Assembly: GCF_014174155.1 (NCBI RefSeq)
Contig: NZ_JABEQM010000005.1
Location: 62,001 to 126,000, forward strand
Direction: 5' to 3'
DNA from: Gluconacetobacter tumulisoli
GTDB taxonomy: Bacteria > Pseudomonadota > Alphaproteobacteria > Acetobacterales > Acetobacteraceae
DNA length: 64,000 nucleotides
Shown: piece by piece, positions 1 to 8,654 of the stretch
Layout: each line of letters opens with the position of its first letter
Position numbering within the stretch: the stretch's first letter is position 1
The notes under the pieces: model-generated
The model's database searches: none
What the model saw: only the letters and a program-made list of their open reading frames with translations
What the model was told of the DNA's origin: nothing
Program-made: the position numbers and the translations under genes

Positions 1-2550
1 CTGGATCCAGGTCCGCGTCGCCTCGTCGCGTTCGACATAGGCCAGCAGGCCCACATAATCGCCTGCCTTCACCCGGCCGAAATGCGCCTTCAGGATCTCG
101 GCCAGCGACCCGCCCTTCAGCGCCTCGGCATTCGCCGCGTCGGCGAAGAACGTGAACGCTCCGTCGGTGGCGAACGGCGTTTCGGACGGCAGCTTGCCCG
201 TCTCGTTATAGGCGGTCGTCAGCTTCTTGGTCTCGATCTTCGAGGCCTCGACATCCGGCTGGTCGAACGGGTCGATCCCCAGGATCGATCCGGCCACGGC
301 GGTCGCGAATTCCCAGTGGAAGAACTCCTGGGCGACCTGCAGCTTGTCGTGCAGGTCGATCGTCACCACCGGCGCACCGGCCGCGACCAGCGCGCGGATC
401 GCCTTATCCTGCTCGGCCGACGGTTCGGACGCGAGGCGCAGATAGGCGAAGACGCGATCCGTGCCGTAGACGTCGGGCGCGCCCAGCGTCTCGTCATCGA
501 TGGGGATCAACCCCTTGCCAATCTTGCCGGTCGATTCCGCGATCAGCTGTTCCAGCCACGCACCCAGATCATAGATAGCGGGCGAGGCGACGATCGTGAC
601 CTTGTCGCGCCCGAACTTCGTCGCGGCAATCCCCAGCACGGTGCCGAGTTGCACGCCCGGGTTCAGCGCCGGCGGCACCGACGCGGCCGACGCCCGGACC
701 CCATATAGCGCGGAGTCCAGGAACGGCTTCAGCGGCACGCCGGCGGCGGCGGCCGGGACGATGCCGAAATTCGACAGCACGGAGTAGCGGCCGCCGATCT
801 GCTTCTCGCCGTAGAAGATCTTCCAGAACCCGTCCTGCTTCGCCACGTCTTCCATGTGCGATCCGGGGTCGGTCACCGCGACGAAATGCGATCCGACGGC
901 GTCGCCCAGGACCTTCTTCGCGGCCGCGAAGAAATAGGCCTTGAGGATATTCGGCTCCAGCGTGCCACCGGATTTGGAAGACACGATGAACAGCGTCTTC
1001 GCCAGGTCGACTTTCTTCTCGAAGGCCGCGACCTGCTGCGGGTCGGTGCTGTCGAGGACATGAAGCGTCGGGAAGCCCGCGTGCTTGCCGAACGTCTCGG
1101 CCAGCACCTCGGGCCCAAGGCTCGACCCGCCCATGCCCAGCAGCAGGATGTCCGTGAAGCCCTTTTGCTTCACCTCGGCCTGGAAGGCCTCCAGCGCCGG
1201 CAGGTCTGCCAGGCGATCGTCAACGATATCCAGCCATTTCAGCCACTTGGCTTCATCCTTGCCGGTCCAGACGGTCGCATCCCGCGCCCACAGGCGACGG
1301 ACGATCCCACCCTTGCGCCACGCGTCCAGGCTGGCCTTCACGGCGCTGTCCAGGTCGGCGGGCAGTTCGATCGTCGTCTTGGTCAGCGCATCGCCCAGCA
1401 GCGCATTTTCCTTGGTGGCCACCGTGCCCAGCAGATCATCGAACGCATCGGCGAACGAGGACACGCCTTCGTCCACCAGGGTCTTCGTCACCCCGTCGAG
1501 GTCGAGGCCCAGGCGTTCGGCCTCGGCCATGACATGGCGCGCACCCTCGACATCCTCGGTCAACGAGGGCCGGACCTTGCCGTGATCGCGGAAGGCGTCG
1601 AACGTTGCCGGCGGGATGGTGTTGACGGTCTCGGGACCGATCAGCTCCTCGACATACAGCACGTCGCTGTAGGCCTTGTCCTTGGTGCCGGTGCTGGCCC
1701 ACAGCAGGCGCTGCGTCTGCGCGCCGGCGGCAGCGAGCTTCTGCCAGCGCGGGCTTGCCGTCACCTCCAGCCAATGCTGGTAGGCCATCTTGGCGTTCGC
1801 GATCGCGACCTTGCCGCGCAGCGCCTTCAGGGCCTCGGCGTCCTTGTCGCCGGCCGCCACGCGATCGTCGATCTTCTTGTCGATCTTGCCGTCGATGCGG
1901 CTGACGAAGAACGAGGCGACGCTGGCGATGCCGGAGACGGGCAGCCCCTTGGCGTGACGGTCCTCGAGGCCCGCGATATACGCCTCCAGCACCTTCCTGT
2001 AGGCTTCGAGCGAGAACAGCAGGGTGACGTTGATGCTCAGCCCTTCGGAGATCGCGGTGCGGACCGCCGGCGCGCCCTCGTCGGTACCGGGGATCTTGAT
2101 CATCAGGTTCTTCGCGTCGACCGCCTTCCACAGGCGGAGGGCCTCTTCGACCGTACCGGCGGTATCGCGGGCGAGATACGGCGAGACCTCGAGGCTGACA
2201 TAGCCGTCCAGGCCCTTGGTCTGCTCATAGACCGGGTAGAGGACAGCCGTCGCGGCCTTGATGTCGTCGATGGCCATCGTCTCGTACAGCGTGCCGGCGG
2301 CGACGATCTGATGGGCCAGGACGTCCTTGTACTGGGGATCGTAATCCGTCCCCTGCCCCATGGCCTTCTGGAAGATGGCCGGGTTGGACGTGACGCCCTT
2401 CAGCCCATCCTCGTCCACGAGTTTCTTCAGGCTGCCATTCTCGGTGTAGGATCGCTGGATGAAGTCCAGCCAGGGGGACTGGCCGAACGATTCAAGCGCC
2501 TTGAGCGGATTGGTGGCGCCCTGAACACCCGTCTTGTGCACGACGTTCAT
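1..2550 (-). CDS. tal-pgi: Bifunctional transaldolase / glucose-6-phosphate isomerase, 3' end cut by window edge
   Basis: This gene reads leftward off the window; 850 codons are present and the C-terminal part of the isomerase is missing. Residues 1 to about 370 are transaldolase, with TSNPAIF near 54-60 and the Schiff-base lysine K152 in LMIKIPGT. The rest is phosphoglucose isomerase, with the sugar-phosphate loop FIVSSKSGGTLEPN. The fusion would join two cytosolic steps of the pentose-phosphate pathway: sedoheptulose-7-P plus glyceraldehyde-3-P exchange, and fructose-6-P/glucose-6-P interconversion. The start at 2550 has a strong AAGGAG ribosome site nine bases upstream. It lies 126 bp downstream of tkt on the same strand, so the two are probably co-transcribed. 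From memory, such fusions are typical of acetic acid bacteria that lack a full glycolysis. Confidence 0.95.
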   Translation of the reverse strand, partial: MNVVHKTGVQGATNPLKALESFGQSPWLDFIQRSYTENGSLKKLVDEDGLKGVTSNPAIFQKAMGQGTDYDPQYKDVLAHQIVAAGTLYETMAIDDIKAATAVLYPVYEQTKGLDGYVSLEVSPYLARDTAGTVEEALRLWKAVDAKNLMIKIPGTDEGAPAVRTAISEGLSINVTLLFSLEAYRKVLEAYIAGLEDRHAKGLPVSGIASVASFFVSRIDGKIDKKIDDRVAAGDKDAEALKALRGKVAIANAKMAYQHWLEVTASPRWQKLAAAGAQTQRLLWASTGTKDKAYSDVLYVEELIGPETVNTIPPATFDAFRDHGKVRPSLTEDVEGARHVMAEAERLGLDLDGVTKTLVDEGVSSFADAFDDLLGTVATKENALLGDALTKTTIELPADLDSAVKASLDAWRKGGIVRRLWARDATVWTGKDEAKWLKWLDIVDDRLADLPALEAFQAEVKQKGFTDILLLGMGGSSLGPEVLAETFGKHAGFPTLHVLDSTDPQQVAAFEKKVDLAKTLFIVSSKSGGTLEPNILKAYFFAAAKKVLGDAVGSHFVAVTDPGSHMEDVAKQDGFWKIFYGEKQIGGRYSVLSNFGIVPAAAAGVPLKPFLDSALYGVRASAASVPPALNPGVQLGTVLGIAATKFGRDKVTIVASPAIYDLGAWLEQLIAESTGKIGKGLIPIDDETLGAPDVYGTDRVFAYLRLASEPSAEQDKAIRALVAAGAPVVTIDLHDKLQVAQEFFHWEFATAVAGSILGIDPFDQPDVEASKIETKKLTTAYNETGKLPSETPFATDGAFTFFADAANAEALKGGSLAEILKAHFGRVKAGDYVGLLAYVERDEATRTWIQ

Positions 2551-2638
2551 GGTGTTGCTCCTTAGATGTCATGGCGGATTGTCCCCGGCCGGTTGGCCGG
2601 ACTCCGCCTCTCTGGACTCTGAAACGGGCCGGGGCGCA

Positions 2639-2657
2639 CGCGGCCGGACCGGCCGCG
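2639..2657 (-). promoter_or_regulatory. GC-rich hairpin between tkt and tal-pgi
   Basis: CGCGGCCGG and CCGGCCGCG are perfect 9-base arms separated by a single base, in the 126 bp gap between tkt and tal-pgi. There is no T-run after it on the minus strand, so it is not a clear terminator. It could shield the end of the tkt message or partly attenuate read-through. Its function is unknown. Confidence 0.3.
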
Positions 2658-2676
2658 CGGTACCCCGGCCAAAGGA

Positions 2677-4791
2677 TCAGCCTGCCTTGCCGGCCTGCTT
2701 GCGGGCTTCCGCCAGGACCGCCTCGACCGTGAAGCCGAATTTCTTCATCAACTGGTCCGCCGGGGCCGAGGCGCCGAACGACTGCATCGCGATGACCGAA
2801 CCGGCCAGCCCGACATAGCGGTCCCATCCGATCGGGGATGCCATTTCCACCGCCACGCGGCCGCTGACCTCGGGGGGCAGCACGCTGTCGCGATAGGATT
2901 TCGGCTGCGCCTCGAACAGGTCCCACGATGGCATGGACACCACGCGCGCCTTCACCCCTTCGGCCTTCAGCGTCTCGTAGGCCTTGACCACCAGGTCGAC
3001 CTCGCTGCCCGTCGCCATCAGGATGACATCGGGGGTGCCGTCGCTATCCGCCAGCACATAGGCGCCCTTCGCCAGGCCCGAGGCCGGGGCGTAGACCGTG
3101 CGGTCCAGCGTGGGCAGGTTCTGGCGGCTGAGGATCAGGACCGACGGGCGGTCGGTCATCGGCAGGACGGTGCGCCAGGCCTCGGCGACCTCGTTCGCAT
3201 CGCCCGGACGGATCATCGTGACGCCGGGGGTGGAGCGCAGCTGCACCAGCTGTTCGATCGGCTGATGGGTCGGTCCGTCCTCGCCCACGCCGATCGAATC
3301 GTGCGTGAAGATATACAGCACCGGCTGGTTCATCAGCGCGGACAGGCGGATCGGCGGCTTCATGTAGTCGGAGAAGATCAGGAAGCCCGAGCAATAGGCC
3401 CGGATACCCGAGAGCGAGATCCCGTTGCAGATCGACCCCATCGCATGCTCGCGCACGCCGAAATGCAGGTTGCGGCCGCCATAGGTGCCGTTCCATTCCG
3501 GCGGCTGGTACGCGCCCGCCCCCTGGAAGGTCAGGTTGGTCTTGGTGGACGGCGACAGGTCCGCCGATCCGCCGATCAGCCACGGGAAGTTCGGCGCGAT
3601 GGCGTTCAGCACCTCGCCCGAGCTCTGGCGCGAGGCCACGCCCTTGGCGCTGGCTTCATAGACCGGGATGTCCTTGTCCCAGCCGGCGGGCAGCCGGTTG
3701 TGCAGGATCTCGTCCAGCTCGGTCGCCAGGTCGGGATATTCCGTCGCATAGGACGCATACAGCGCCTTCCACGCGGCGCTGGCCGCGGCGCCACGGGCGC
3801 CCAGGCCCTTCTGGAAATGTTCCAGGACGCCGTCGGGAACGTAGAAGGTCTGGTCCTCGGGCCAGCCATAGGCCCGCTTCGCGCCGCGGATTTCCTCGTC
3901 GCCCAGCGGCTCGCCATGCGCGGAGGCGGTGCCGGCCTTCTTCGGCGCGCCCCAGCCGATGACGGAATGGACGATGATCAGGGTCGGACGCCCGGTCTCG
4001 GCCTTCGCCACGGCCAGCTTCGTCTCGAAATCGGCCAGGTCGTTGGCGTCCTTGACCTCCAGCACGTGCCAGCCATAGCCCTCGAACCGCTTATGCACGC
4101 TCTCGGTGAAGGCGATGTCGGTCGATCCCTCGATCGAGATCCGGTTGCTGTCGTAGATCCAGGTCAGGTTGCCCAGACGCAGGTGCCCGGCGGTGGAGGC
4201 GGCCTCGCTGGCCACGCCCTCCATCATGTCGCCGTCGCCGCAGAACGTGTAGACGTGATAGTCGAACAGCGGGAAGCCCGGCTTGTTGAAGCGCGCGGCC
4301 AGCCATTTCTCGGCCATCGCCATGCCGACCGAATTGCCGCAGCCCTGCCCCAGCGGGCCGGTCGTCGTCTCGACGCCCGCCGTGTGGTGATATTCCGGAT
4401 GGCCCGGCGTCTTGGAATCCAGCTGGCGGAACTGCTTCAGGTCCTCCAGCGTCAGCGACGGCGCATCGAGCACCGTGCCGTGCTTCACCTCGCGCACGCC
4501 CGCCAGGTAGATCAGCGAATAGATCAGCATCGACGCGTGGCCGATGGACAGGACGAAACGATCACGGTTGGGCCACAGCGGATCGGCCGGATCGTAGTTC
4601 AGGACATTCTGCCACAGCGCGTAGGCCGGGGGCGCCATCGCCATCGGCGTGCCCGGATGACCGGATTTCGCCTTCTGGACGCCATCCATCGACAGGGTGC
4701 GAATGGTGTTGATGCACAGCAGGTCCTGGTCGGAGGACCCGACCGTCGCGCCGTCCGGGGCCCGAACAAGCTGGGTGAGTATGGAACGCAT
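2677..4791 (-). CDS. tkt: Transketolase
   Basis: This is a 704-residue thiamine-diphosphate enzyme of the non-oxidative pentose-phosphate pathway that transfers two-carbon units between ketose and aldose phosphates in the cytosol. Family motifs are in order: KSGHPGTPM near 42-50, the TPP/Mg motif GDGDMMEG at 185-192 followed by DSN, and the central pyrimidine-domain motif HDSIGVGEDGPTHQPIEQ. The reading frame is open further upstream, but MRSILTQ at 4791 is chosen because it has a GGAG site and leaves the usual transketolase N-terminus. It is followed by tal-pgi on the same strand, so two consecutive pathway enzymes are likely expressed together. Confidence 0.95.
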   Translation of the reverse strand: MRSILTQLVRAPDGATVGSSDQDLLCINTIRTLSMDGVQKAKSGHPGTPMAMAPPAYALWQNVLNYDPADPLWPNRDRFVLSIGHASMLIYSLIYLAGVREVKHGTVLDAPSLTLEDLKQFRQLDSKTPGHPEYHHTAGVETTTGPLGQGCGNSVGMAMAEKWLAARFNKPGFPLFDYHVYTFCGDGDMMEGVASEAASTAGHLRLGNLTWIYDSNRISIEGSTDIAFTESVHKRFEGYGWHVLEVKDANDLADFETKLAVAKAETGRPTLIIVHSVIGWGAPKKAGTASAHGEPLGDEEIRGAKRAYGWPEDQTFYVPDGVLEHFQKGLGARGAAASAAWKALYASYATEYPDLATELDEILHNRLPAGWDKDIPVYEASAKGVASRQSSGEVLNAIAPNFPWLIGGSADLSPSTKTNLTFQGAGAYQPPEWNGTYGGRNLHFGVREHAMGSICNGISLSGIRAYCSGFLIFSDYMKPPIRLSALMNQPVLYIFTHDSIGVGEDGPTHQPIEQLVQLRSTPGVTMIRPGDANEVAEAWRTVLPMTDRPSVLILSRQNLPTLDRTVYAPASGLAKGAYVLADSDGTPDVILMATGSEVDLVVKAYETLKAEGVKARVVSMPSWDLFEAQPKSYRDSVLPPEVSGRVAVEMASPIGWDRYVGLAGSVIAMQSFGASAPADQLMKKFGFTVEAVLAEARKQAGKAG

Positions 4792-5210
4792 TAAACCGCC
4801 TTCTCCATTATGGTTGCCCTGTCTCGCACATCCGACCCGGGCCACCGGCATCCGGGCAGGCCACATCCCGTACGACGTGTCCCCGCCTTCGCGGGGCCGG
4901 CTCGCCGACATGGGAAGAGGACTGCCCCGGTGCCGGGACCCTGATCGTCATTTTTTTGTCATCCGGTGGCGACCCTGGCCGCCCGGGCCGAATGAATTTT
5001 CGCCGTACACTCTCACGACCTCCCCGTCGGGGCAAGTCACTGGCGGATCCAAAACCACAGGCGCATTAGAGCGCCCCCCGAACGCAGGTTTCCAGTCCCA
5101 GATCATCACGAGTCCTCGACTGCGCGGGAACCACCCCCGACGGCGCCCGCGCTCTGGCCCCCGCCGACGGGTCGGGACATACTGCCCGTTCCACCGTGCG
5201 GAGCGACCGG
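4792..5210. other. Intergenic region between tkt and a divergent hydrolase gene
   Basis: This stretch of about 420 bp has no convincing gene; open frames crossing it have no recognisable product. It must hold the tkt promoter (minus strand) and the hydrolase promoter (plus strand). Visible structure: a CCCCGC/GCGGGG hairpin with a CTTC loop at 4881-4896 and a run of seven T at 4950-4956. On the tkt strand the hairpin would fall in a long 5' leader if transcription starts far upstream. I could not identify a known riboswitch or a clear -10/-35 pair. Confidence 0.5.
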
Positions 5211-6299
5211 ATGACGACCACTTCCCTGCCCGTTTCGGACCATTGCGACGGGCGCCGCTTCTTCAATCCCGCCACGATCGCACCGCCGGCAACCGGGCCG
5301 CGCCGCCCGCGGGTCCTGTCGATCCTGCGCTGGCAATGGGAACGCCGCCGGATCCAGGCCTGGCCCGCGACGCTGGACAACCCGCCGCCCGCGGGCGATC
5401 CCCACGCCCTTCCCGCGCCCGGGCACAAGCGGATCACCTTCATCGGCCACAGCACCTTCCTGTTGCGCCTGCCCTGCGCCGACGGGTCGACCCTGACAGT
5501 CCTGACCGATCCGGTCTTCTCCGAGCGGTGCTCGCCCGTGCGGTGGGCGGGCCCGCGCCGGGTCCGGCCGCCGGGCCGCACGATCGCCGACCTGCCGCGA
5601 ATCGACCTGGTCCTGGTGTCCCATTGCCATTACGACCACATGGACCTGCCGAGTCTGGCCCGCCTCGGCCACCGCGACGCACCGGTCGTGATCACGCCAC
5701 CGGGCAATGCCCGCCACCTGCGCAAGGCCGGCCTCGGCCACGCCGGTCTGGGTAACATCATCGAGCTGGACTGGTGGGAGGAGGCCCAGGTGGGGCAGGC
5801 GCGCATCACCTGCACACCCGCACGGCACGGGTCGGCCCGCACGCCCTTCGACCGCAACCGGGCATTATGGGGCGGATTCGCCCTCCGGACCGACGCCAGT
5901 CCCGAATCGGCCGGGGAGGCGGACGGCCCGAACCTGTTCTTCGCGGGGGACAGTGGACACGGGCGGCACTGGCGCCAGATCCGCGACCGGCTGGGCGCGC
6001 CGGATATCGCCCTGCTGCCGGTGGGCGCCTACGATCCCCGGATCCTGATGGAGGCCGTCCACACGACGCCCGAGGAATCGGTCCAGGCGATGCTCGACCT
6101 CGGCGCCGCGCGGGCGGTGGGCATGCATTTCGGTACGTTCCGCCTGACCGACGAACCGATCGACGAGCCGCTGCGCCGCCTCGCCGCCGCCTGCGCCGCC
6201 GCGGGCCTGGAAGCTGACCGGTTCACCAGCCTGAACCATGGGGAATGCCGGGACTTCGCCCCCCTCCTCGCCCCCGTCCCCAGCCTTGCTCCACCTTGA
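5211..6299 (+). CDS. Metallo-beta-lactamase fold hydrolase, NAPE-PLD / UlaG-like
   Basis: A 362-residue MBL-fold protein. The zinc motif SHCHYDHMD (H138, H140, D142, H143) is intact. Before it is FIGHSTFLL and a TDPVFSERCSP strand. Later come the ligand histidine in TPARHGS, the aspartate in FFAGDSGHG, and MHFGTFRLTDEP, a signature of the N-acyl-phosphatidylethanolamine phospholipase D-like subgroup. Bacterial members cleave phosphodiesters or lactones; the substrate here is unknown. The ATG at 5211 is preferred over a GTG at 5196 because GGAG lies seven bases upstream of it. No signal peptide is visible, so it is probably cytosolic. It runs in the same direction as the ankyrin gene and hisC. 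Confidence 0.8.
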   Translation: MTTTSLPVSDHCDGRRFFNPATIAPPATGPRRPRVLSILRWQWERRRIQAWPATLDNPPPAGDPHALPAPGHKRITFIGHSTFLLRLPCADGSTLTVLTDPVFSERCSPVRWAGPRRVRPPGRTIADLPRIDLVLVSHCHYDHMDLPSLARLGHRDAPVVITPPGNARHLRKAGLGHAGLGNIIELDWWEEAQVGQARITCTPARHGSARTPFDRNRALWGGFALRTDASPESAGEADGPNLFFAGDSGHGRHWRQIRDRLGAPDIALLPVGAYDPRILMEAVHTTPEESVQAMLDLGAARAVGMHFGTFRLTDEPIDEPLRRLAAACAAAGLEADRFTSLNHGECRDFAPLLAPVPSLAPP

Positions 6300-6362
6300 C
6301 GGTCGCGTCCCCGGCCCTGAGGGTCTAGACTGGATCGTCCGTCCCCTTTGCCGAGGCCCCCG

Positions 6363-6971
6363 ATGAGCGAGATCAGCGTGACCGACACGACCGCCAACGA
6401 CGCCCCCCTGCCCGGCGGACAGGACCGCAGCGGACAGGACAACGACCCGGCCGCCGCGTTCACGGAAACCGAGATCGCGTGCCTGTTCCTGGACGCCGCG
6501 CGCGACGGCCAGACCGACCTGGTCGAGGGCTTCCTTGCCGCCGGGATGGACCCCGACCTGCGCGACGGGCGGGGCTATTCCGCCCTGATCCTGGCCGCCT
6601 ACAACAGCCATGACGAAACCGTGGCATGCCTGCTGGCCCATCATGCGGCCGTCGATCTGCAGGATGCCAAAGGCGCCACGGCGCTGGCCGGCGTGGCGTT
6701 CAAGGGCGACCTGGCCGTCGCGCGCCTGCTGGTCGCGGCCGGGGCCGGGATCGATGTCCCGAACCATGTCGGGCGGACGCCGCTGATCTTCGCCACGATG
6801 TTCAATCGCGCGCCGATGGTCGCGTTCCTGCTGGAGCACGGCGCCGATCCCGACCGCCGGGATGGCGAGGGCAACAGCGCGCGGCTGGTCGCCGACCGGC
6901 AGGGCCTGGCCGCGATCGCGGCGCTGATGCCGCCGCGCGGCCCGCTGGATGCTCCCCGCCACCCGCATTGA
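6363..6971 (+). CDS. Ankyrin repeat protein
   Basis: A 202-residue protein made mostly of ankyrin repeats. After a polar N-terminal tail of about 35 residues come at least four repeats, recognisable by [37 protein letters not shown] and [14 protein letters not shown]. Ankyrin repeats bind proteins; no catalytic domain is attached. No signal peptide is seen. A TTG at 6348 would add five residues, but the ATG at 6363 is the simpler start. It lies 63 bp after the MBL hydrolase and 124 bp before hisC on the same strand. Its partner is not known. Confidence 0.8.
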   Translation: MSEISVTDTTANDAPLPGGQDRSGQDNDPAAAFTETEIACLFLDAARDGQTDLVEGFLAAGMDPDLRDGRGYSALILAAYNSHDETVACLLAHHAAVDLQDAKGATALAGVAFKGDLAVARLLVAAGAGIDVPNHVGRTPLIFATMFNRAPMVAFLLEHGADPDRRDGEGNSARLVADRQGLAAIAALMPPRGPLDAPRHPH

Positions 6972-7095
6972 TCTTCCGCCCGGTTTCCCGGCCGGGCGCG
7001 CTGGTCTAGAAGATCGTCGGAGCACGCGATCCGTCGGCGCATCCGCGCGGCGCGGCACCCGGCCCATATCATTCCATCCGCCAACGGAACCTGTC

Positions 7096-8166
7096 ATGAG
7101 CCGTTTCTGGAGCCCGATCGTCCACAGCCTGACGCCCTATGTCCCGGGCGAACAGCCGCAGATGACGAAGCTGATCAAGCTCAACACCAACGAATCCCCC
7201 TATGGCCCGCCGCCCCGGGCGCTGGAGGCGATTCGCGCCGCCACCGGCGACATGCTGCGCCTGTATTCCGACCCGACCTCGGAACGGCTGCGCACCGCGA
7301 TCTCCAATGCCCATGGCGTGTCGATGGACGAAATTTTCGTCGGCAACGGGTCGGACGAGGTGCTGGCCCATGCCTTCCAGGCGCTGCTGAAGCATGACGG
7401 GCCGCTGCTGACCCCCGATATCACCTACAGTTTCTATCCGGTCTATTGCAGCCTGTACGGAATCACGCACGAACCCGTGCCCCTGAACGCGGCGATGCAG
7501 ATCGACGTCGAGGATTACCTGCGTCCCTGCGGCGGAATCGTGCTGCCGAATCCGAACGCGCCGACCGGCATCGCGCTGGGACTGGGCCGGATCGAGACGT
7601 TGCTGCGCGCCCATCCCGATCGTGTGGTGGTGATCGACGAGGCCTATGTCGATTTCGGGGCCGACACCGCAATCCCGCTGATCCGCCATTTCCCGAACCT
7701 GCTGATCGTCCGCACGCTGTCGAAAGCCCACGCGCTGGCGGGCCTGCGGGTGGGCTATGCCATCGGGCAGCCCGAACTGATCGAGGGGTTGAACCGGGTA
7801 AAGGACAGCTTCAACTCCTATCCGCTCGATCTTCTGGCCCAGGTCGGGGCGACCGCCGCGATCGAAGATCGGGAATGGCTTGCGCGGACCACGGGAAAGA
7901 TCATAAAATCACGCATCGGGCTGACATCCAGCCTGAGGGGATTGGGGTTCGAGGTTCTGCCGTCACAGGCGAATTTCGTATTCGCCCGCCATCCTGATCG
8001 TGACGCCGCCCGACTGGCCGCCGCCCTGCGGGAGCGGGCCATCATTGTGCGCCATTTCAGGACTCCCCGGATCGCGGAATGGCTGCGCATCACGATCGGC
8101 ACCGATGAGGAATGCCGAATCGTGACGGATGCGCTGGACGCCATCCTGAAACAGAACGCGGACTGA
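7096..8166 (+). CDS. hisC: Histidinol-phosphate aminotransferase
   Basis: A 356-residue fold-type I PLP aminotransferase that converts imidazole acetol phosphate and glutamate to histidinol phosphate in histidine synthesis. Visible family features are [12 protein letters not shown] near 29-40, [10 protein letters not shown] near 81-90, NPNAPTG near 152-158, the PLP-pairing aspartate D181 in [11 protein letters not shown], and the Schiff-base lysine K210 in [16 protein letters not shown]. The C-terminus ends with the substrate-binding RITIGT stretch. Length fits the family. The frame is open upstream to 6949, but that part lacks protein-like character. Related HisC proteins also act on aromatic amino acids, so a dual role is possible. 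Confidence 0.93.
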   Translation: MSRFWSPIVHSLTPYVPGEQPQMTKLIKLNTNESPYGPPPRALEAIRAATGDMLRLYSDPTSERLRTAISNAHGVSMDEIFVGNGSDEVLAHAFQALLKHDGPLLTPDITYSFYPVYCSLYGITHEPVPLNAAMQIDVEDYLRPCGGIVLPNPNAPTGIALGLGRIETLLRAHPDRVVVIDEAYVDFGADTAIPLIRHFPNLLIVRTLSKAHALAGLRVGYAIGQPELIEGLNRVKDSFNSYPLDLLAQVGATAAIEDREWLARTTGKIIKSRIGLTSSLRGLGFEVLPSQANFVFARHPDRDAARLAAALRERAIIVRHFRTPRIAEWLRITIGTDEECRIVTDALDAILKQNAD

Positions 8167-8237
8167 CCCTCCGTTCGTCCGTCGCCGGGCCTGTCCGTCT
8201 CGGCGGGTTGCCGGATCACGAGAGGCATGTACCTTTT

Positions 8238-8266
8238 TTGATCCCGGTGCGTTCCCTTTATATTCT
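8238..8266 (+). promoter_or_regulatory. Candidate sigma-70 type promoter for the small gene at 8309
   Basis: TTGATC at 8238-8243 and TATTCT at 8261-8266 are separated by 17 bases in an unusually T-rich patch. This would place the transcription start about 35 bases before the ATG at 8309. The fit to consensus is moderate. Confidence 0.3.
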
Positions 8267-8308
8267 AGAAGCCCGATCTTTTTTCACTTCCTACCATGGA
8301 CCACCATC

Positions 8309-8590
8309 ATGCGCGCATTTCACGGCCAGATGTCCGACAACCAGCCCATCCGGCGGTCGCAGGCGGAAAAGCAGAAGCAATTGCGCGATCTGCGCGAAAC
8401 CCTGGCGGCAATGAAGTCGCATACCGCCCCCACCCTGCGCGAGAGCGTCCAGAAGCGTATCCGGCAGCTTGAGGCCGAACTGGCGGCGGCACCGGCGCTG
8501 AAGAGCACGGACGCGCCGCGTGGACAGCGTACGAACGGACCGCGTCAGGGGACGGGTTCGGGCACGCCCCGGCGGCCCCGTTCGATCTGA
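8309..8590 (+). CDS. Small hypothetical protein with a predicted coiled coil
   Basis: A 93-residue product that I do not recognise. Residues from about 17 to 60 form a charged heptad-like helix (QAEKQKQLRDLRETLAAMK, then RESVQKRIRQLEAELAAA), and the tail is basic and proline/glycine-rich, as expected for disorder. A second ATG at 8330 is an alternative start. Support for it being real: the helical pattern, a candidate promoter upstream, and the fact that it fills the gap between hisC and the convergent antiporter gene. The ribosome site is weak, so confidence is moderate. Confidence 0.5.
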   Translation: MRAFHGQMSDNQPIRRSQAEKQKQLRDLRETLAAMKSHTAPTLRESVQKRIRQLEAELAAAPALKSTDAPRGQRTNGPRQGTGSGTPRRPRSI

Positions 8591-8654
8591 CCCGTTCCCG
8601 GGGACCCGGCACCGGTTCGGCGGACCGGTTCGGGCCTCGGGATTCCGCGACCCG

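Noticed and set aside
856-2565. Long plus-strand open frame opposite tal-pgi
   Set aside because: It is antisense to a certain gene, rich in Arg/Gly/Asp with no recognisable domain; such shadows are expected in GC-rich DNA.
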